Shown: one piece after another, positions 4,685-7,139 of the stretch
How positions within the stretch are numbered: the stretch's first letter is position 1
How the letters are laid out: each line of letters starts with the position of its first letter
Source of the DNA: Candidatus Omnitrophota bacterium
GTDB taxonomy: Bacteria > Ratteibacteria > UBA8468 > B48-G9 > DTJG01
DNA: 7,139 bases
Direction of reading: 5' to 3'
NCBI GenBank assembly: GCA_023485205.1
Contig: JAMCZX010000049.1
Location: 1-7,139 of the forward strand
Notes under the pieces: generated by a model
Database searches by the model: none
Seen by the model: the letters and a program-made list of their open reading frames with translations, nothing else
Told to the model about the DNA's origin: nothing
Made by a program: the position numbers and the translations under genes

Positions 4685-5170
4685 TTATTCTTTTTCTTTT
4701 TGCTGAGAAGGGATTATATCTTTCAAAAAATTTCTTTTATGCACAGGAAAAAATTTAAGTTTTGAAAATAAGCTTATAAGTGAAAAAATTGTAACCCAAT
4801 ATAGATTTCCACATATTAAAAATCCTATAAAACCGGAAAATCCAATATAATCAACTATTACAAGCATATCAAGATTAAGAGATTGATATTCAAGGGCGTA
4901 ATCAATATTTTTTTTATCAATTTTTTTCTTTATTCTATTTTTAAAAAAATTCATAATAGTTTCAAAAAAGAAAAATATAGCAATTCCGGAAAAATAAAGA
5001 AAATATTGTATATATCTTAAAGATTTAATTCCTGAATAAAAATTTGCAGGAGGATTAAAATGCCAAAAATATTTCATCAAAAATGCTAAACATATATATA
5101 TCAAAGACATAACAAATAATATATATGATTCAATTTTTATAACTATCGATGGTTTTATAGAATTATTCAT
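4685..5170 (-). CDS. Membrane protein of unknown function, four predicted helices
   Basis: I do not recognise this 161-residue protein. It has four hydrophobic stretches, at about residues 14-32, 53-75, 102-119 and 121-137, and no signal-peptide cleavage pattern. A very basic stretch at 77-88 (NRIKKKIDKK) lies between helices 2 and 3, and the C-terminal tail is lysine-rich, so both ends and the middle loop are probably cytoplasmic. Phenylalanine and tyrosine are abundant in the helices (FFFFE near 66-70). No catalytic or metal motif is visible. The start is supported by AAGAGGA five bases upstream of the ATG. It diverges from signal peptidase I with 94 bases between the two starts and is followed on its strand by tRNA-Ser. 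It may be a real lineage-specific gene; function cannot be stated. Confidence 0.75.
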   Translation of the reverse strand: MNNSIKPSIVIKIESYILFVMSLIYICLAFLMKYFWHFNPPANFYSGIKSLRYIQYFLYFSGIAIFFFFETIMNFFKNRIKKKIDKKNIDYALEYQSLNLDMLVIVDYIGFSGFIGFLICGNLYWVTIFSLISLFSKLKFFPVHKRNFLKDIIPSQQKEKE

Positions 5171-5205
5171 TTTTATCCTCTTCTATTATTTTAACATTAA
5201 CATAC

Positions 5206-5211
5206 ATTATA
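5206..5211 (-). promoter_or_regulatory. -10 box of the membrane-protein gene
   Basis: TATAAT on the minus strand, 35 bases before the ATG at 5170. This leaves room for a normal leader containing the AAGAGGA ribosome binding site. The -35 region (around 5228-5234) is weak. Confidence 0.45.
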
Positions 5212-5244
5212 CACTAAAATTGACTTTTTGAATTTAAATATTTG

Positions 5245-5253
5245 TGGTATATT
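5245..5253 (+). promoter_or_regulatory. Extended -10 box of the signal peptidase gene
   Basis: TGGTATATT fits an extended -10 (TGn followed by TATATT), ending 11 bases before the ATG at 5265. A TTGACT at 5220-5225 is 22 bases from the TATATT, too far for a normal -35 pair. A start site near 5260 would make the mRNA almost leaderless and would exclude the GTG at 5244 as the start codon. Confidence 0.4.
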
Positions 5254-5264
5254 TATTTTTAGAT

Positions 5265-5807
5265 ATGTTTAGATTAATAAAAACACTTATAGGGCTTTTT
5301 ATAATCTTTGGAATAGGATATTTATTTGGGATAAAAGGAATAAAATTCTATAAAATTCCTTCTAATTCTATGGAACCCACTCTTGTAAAAAATGAAAGAA
5401 TTATTGGAATCAATGTATCTCCTTCGGATTTAAAACGGGGAGATATTATAACTTTTCTTTATCCAAAGGTAAGTAAAAAACTACTTGTCAAAAGAATTAT
5501 TGGTCTGTCTGGAGATACAGTTTTAATAGAAAATGGAAATGTGTTTATTAATAATAAAAAAATAATAGAACCTTATATTAAAGAGAAACCTGTTTATAGT
5601 TTAAAGGCTAAAGTTCCAGAAGGTGATGTATTTGTTCTGGGGGATAATAGAAATAATAGTTATGATAGTAGTATTTGGGGACCTCTTCCTATGAAAGATA
5701 TTCAAAAAAAAATTATTATGATATATTGGCCATTTAAAAAAATTTCACTTTTATCTACAAGGCCTACCTTTAAAATTAAAGTTAAAATACCTCTTCATAA
5801 ATATTAA
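5265..5807 (+). CDS. lepB: Type I signal peptidase
   Basis: A membrane-bound Ser/Lys protease that removes signal peptides from exported proteins on the outer face of the membrane. From the ATG at 5265 it has 180 residues, the short form seen in many Gram-positive-like and thermophilic bacteria. One membrane helix spans about residues 8-26. The family boxes follow in order: PSNSMEPTL at 32-40 with nucleophile Ser35, RGDIITFLYP at 58-67, LVKRIIGLSGD at 74-84 with general base Lys76, and VLGDNRNNSYDSSIWGPL near 125-142. In the last box the family's DSR is DSS. The GTG at 5244 would add seven residues, but neither start has a Shine-Dalgarno site and a -10 box overlaps the GTG, so the ATG is preferred. 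It diverges from the membrane-protein gene and converges with HU. Confidence 0.93.
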   Translation: MFRLIKTLIGLFIIFGIGYLFGIKGIKFYKIPSNSMEPTLVKNERIIGINVSPSDLKRGDIITFLYPKVSKKLLVKRIIGLSGDTVLIENGNVFINNKKIIEPYIKEKPVYSLKAKVPEGDVFVLGDNRNNSYDSSIWGPLPMKDIQKKIIMIYWPFKKISLLSTRPTFKIKVKIPLHKY

Positions 5808-5812
5808 AACAA

Positions 5813-5854
5813 AAAGGAGTAAACGTTTTTATTTGACAAAATGTTTACTCCTTT
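5813..5854. terminator. Hairpin terminator between converging lepB and HU genes
   Basis: The arms AAAGGAGTAAAC and GTTTACTCCTTT pair perfectly over 12 bases. Four further A-T pairs continue inside, above one G-T pair, leaving a loop of about eight bases. On the minus strand the hairpin is followed by TTTTTGTTTT, a proper T-tract, so it should stop HU transcription well. On the plus strand the tract after it is weaker, so it may act less well for lepB. Confidence 0.8.
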
Positions 5855-5875
5855 AAAAATACTAAACAAAAAAAA

Positions 5876-6145
5876 TTATTTTACAGCCTTTTTCAATTCA
5901 GAACCTGCTTTAAATACAGGAATATTTTTTGCTGGAATTTTTATAGATTCACCCGTTTGTGGATTCCTTCCTGTGCGTGCTTTTCTTTTTGATACTTTAA
6001 ATGTTCCAAAACCTATAAGTGTGACAGGATTACCTTTTTTTAAAGAAGATTTGATTGCATCAAATACAGTGTCTACTGCTGATGCTGCATCTTTTTTGGT
6101 AGGAAGTACTTTTGCTACAGATTCAATTAATTCAGATTTGTTCAT
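5876..6145 (-). CDS. hup: HU-family DNA-binding protein
   Basis: A histone-like dimer that bends DNA and compacts the nucleoid. From the ATG at 6145 the 89 residues match HU length and pattern: MNKSELIESV at the start, the helical region to about residue 40, GFGTFKVSKRKARTGRNPQT at 45-64 forming the family signature and the DNA-embracing arm with the intercalating Pro62, then IPVFKAGSELKKAV at the end. The in-frame GTG at 6154 would add three residues, but it overlaps the Shine-Dalgarno site AAGGGGGT, which is placed seven bases before the ATG. It has a near-consensus promoter upstream and a hairpin with T-tract downstream, so it is a single-gene transcript. The promoter strength fits an abundant protein. 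Confidence 0.95.
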   Translation of the reverse strand: MNKSELIESVAKVLPTKKDAASAVDTVFDAIKSSLKKGNPVTLIGFGTFKVSKRKARTGRNPQTGESIKIPAKNIPVFKAGSELKKAVK

Positions 6146-6191
6146 TCTTTTCACCCCCTTTCATTAATGTATTTATTTATATTTTAGAAAA

Positions 6192-6220
6192 AATATAACA
6201 CCCCTTATGATATTTGTCAA
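6192..6220 (-). promoter_or_regulatory. Near-consensus sigma70 promoter of HU
   Basis: On the minus strand the -35 box TTGACA (6215-6220) and -10 box TATATT (6192-6197) are 17 bases apart, with TG one base before the -10 as in extended promoters. The predicted leader is about 40 bases and includes the HU ribosome binding site. It is the best promoter in the window. Confidence 0.85.
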
Positions 6221-6230
6221 GTTTTTTTAT

Positions 6231-6259
6231 TTGACGGATAAGGCTTTTCACCTTATTGT
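6231..6259 (+). promoter_or_regulatory. Promoter of tilS, back to back with the HU promoter
   Basis: TTGACG at 6231-6236 and TATTGT at 6254-6259 are 17 bases apart. Only six bases separate the -10 box from the ATG, so the transcript should begin at or next to the A of the start codon. An inverted repeat ATAAGG-CTTTTCA-CCTTAT (6238-6256) fills the spacer and could be an operator. Confidence 0.55.
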
Positions 6260-6265
6260 AAAAAT

Positions 6266-7139
6266 ATGAAAACAAAAATTATTAATAAAATCAGAGAGTT
6301 TATTAGTAAGCATAATCTTATAAATCTGAATAAAACTTATATTATCGCTGTTTCTGGTGGCCCTGATTCTGTATGTCTTATGGATATACTATCTAAAATT
6401 TATAAAAATAATAAAAAAAATTTTATTATTGCATATATACACCATGGATTAAGAAAAGAAGCTGATAAAGAGATTCACTTTGTAAAAAAAATTTCAACTG
6501 GTTATGGATTTTCTTTTTATTGCAGAAAAATAAAGATAAACAAACAAAAAGGCAAATCTATTGAGAATGAAGCAAGAAAAAAAAGATATCAGTCCTTAAA
6601 AGACCTGGCAAAGAAAAAAGGATGCGACGGTATTATTACAGGGCATACCCTGGATGACCAGGCAGAAACAATACTTCTTAATATGCTTCGTGGCAGTGGT
6701 CTTACAGGATTATGTGGAATGAGGCCGGAAGTAAAAATAGGGAGAAATAAATCTGTATCTATTATAAGACCTCTTCTTTTTATATCCAAGAAAGATATTC
6801 TTGAATATTTAGAAAAAGAAAAATTAAAATTTCAAACAGATAAAAGTAATTTTGATTTAAAGTATAGAAGAAATTATATAAGATATAAGATATTACCTGT
6901 TATTGAAAAAATAAATACGGGATTTAAAAAAAATATTGGTAATTTATCTATTATTCTTCAAGCCGATAGTGATTTTATAAAAAGCAAAGCAGAATATTAT
7001 TATAAAAGGATATCTGAAAATTTTATAGATAACATTGTAATTGATTTTAAAAAATTCACACTTTTACCCATTGCTTTACAAAGAGAAATTGTTAAAAAGG
7101 TTATTAAAGAAATAACTAAATCATTATATAGTCCGCCTA
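6266..7139 (+). CDS. tilS: tRNA-Ile lysidine synthase (TilS), 3' end outside window
   Basis: TilS uses ATP to attach lysine to C34 of the tRNA-Ile with CAT anticodon, so that it reads AUA instead of AUG; the gene is essential in most bacteria. The open frame runs off the window after 291 residues. N-terminal PP-loop ATPase motifs are clear: VSGGPDS at 29-35, YIHHGLR near 62-68 (usually VNHGLR), SIENEARKKRY, ITGHTLDDQAETILLNMLRG near 124-143, IIRPLL near 169, and the DKSNFD...RRNYIRYKILP stretch closing the catalytic domain. The linker and C-terminal domains follow only in part. An AUA-decoding enzyme suits this AT-rich genome. No Shine-Dalgarno site precedes the ATG, and a TAA just upstream in frame rules out a longer start. 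Confidence 0.93.
   Translation, partial: MKTKIINKIREFISKHNLINLNKTYIIAVSGGPDSVCLMDILSKIYKNNKKNFIIAYIHHGLRKEADKEIHFVKKISTGYGFSFYCRKIKINKQKGKSIENEARKKRYQSLKDLAKKKGCDGIITGHTLDDQAETILLNMLRGSGLTGLCGMRPEVKIGRNKSVSIIRPLLFISKKDILEYLEKEKLKFQTDKSNFDLKYRRNYIRYKILPVIEKINTGFKKNIGNLSIILQADSDFIKSKAEYYYKRISENFIDNIVIDFKKFTLLPIALQREIVKKVIKEITKSLYSPP

Noticed and set aside
5841..6167. Plus-strand open frame of 108 codons over the HU gene
   Set aside because: It is the antisense of HU, whose protein sequence, promoter, ribosome binding site and terminator are all clear.
6589..6789. Minus-strand open frame of 66 codons
   Set aside because: It is the antisense of the TilS PP-loop region and shows no family motif.

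Overview
The window is about 7.1 kb of AT-rich bacterial chromosome. HU, a type I signal peptidase with the bacterial Ser/Lys dyad, TilS, sigma70-like promoters and Shine-Dalgarno sites all point to Bacteria. The phosphoenolpyruvate carboxylase is nevertheless of the archaeal type, which is known from archaea and only scattered bacteria. I cannot place the organism in a phylum from this sequence; a low-GC anaerobe or an uncultivated lineage would fit.

Left part (1-1640, plus strand): the 3' end of purC, then a short relic that reads like the inside of aroA, then an intact aroC with a good ribosome binding site, then the first ~40 codons of aroE, which overlap the aroC stop (ATGA). Only aroC is whole, and it departs from the family consensus at several signature positions, including the His of GESHG, which is Tyr here. 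The aroE fragment stops abruptly against the 3' end of a convergent gene.

Middle left (1636-3520, minus strand): a two-gene unit, a small beta-carbonic-anhydrase-like protein followed by archaeal-type PEP carboxylase. Bicarbonate is the PEPC substrate, so this looks like a carbon-fixing (oxaloacetate-forming) pair.

Middle (3500-4680): 533 bp with no convincing gene but with repeats and a 28-bp palindrome, then a PIN-domain (VapC-like) fragment whose reading frame runs into a tRNA-Lys(CTT) gene, then a hairpin-rich spacer, then tRNA-Ser(GCT) on the minus strand. The 3' end of tRNA-Ser is repeated exactly (16 bp) 144 bp away, as expected of an integration scar. Truncated genes plus tRNA-end repeats mark this as the rearranged part of the window.

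Right part (4685-7139): a four-helix membrane protein of unknown function (minus), diverging from signal peptidase I (plus), which converges with HU (minus) at a strong hairpin. HU in turn diverges from tilS (plus, cut by the window end). The HU and tilS promoters lie back to back with near-consensus -35 and -10 boxes. Several first genes have a -10 box so close to the start codon, and no Shine-Dalgarno site, that leaderless transcripts are likely.

I saw no CRISPR array, intact transposase, integrase or recognisable defence system.
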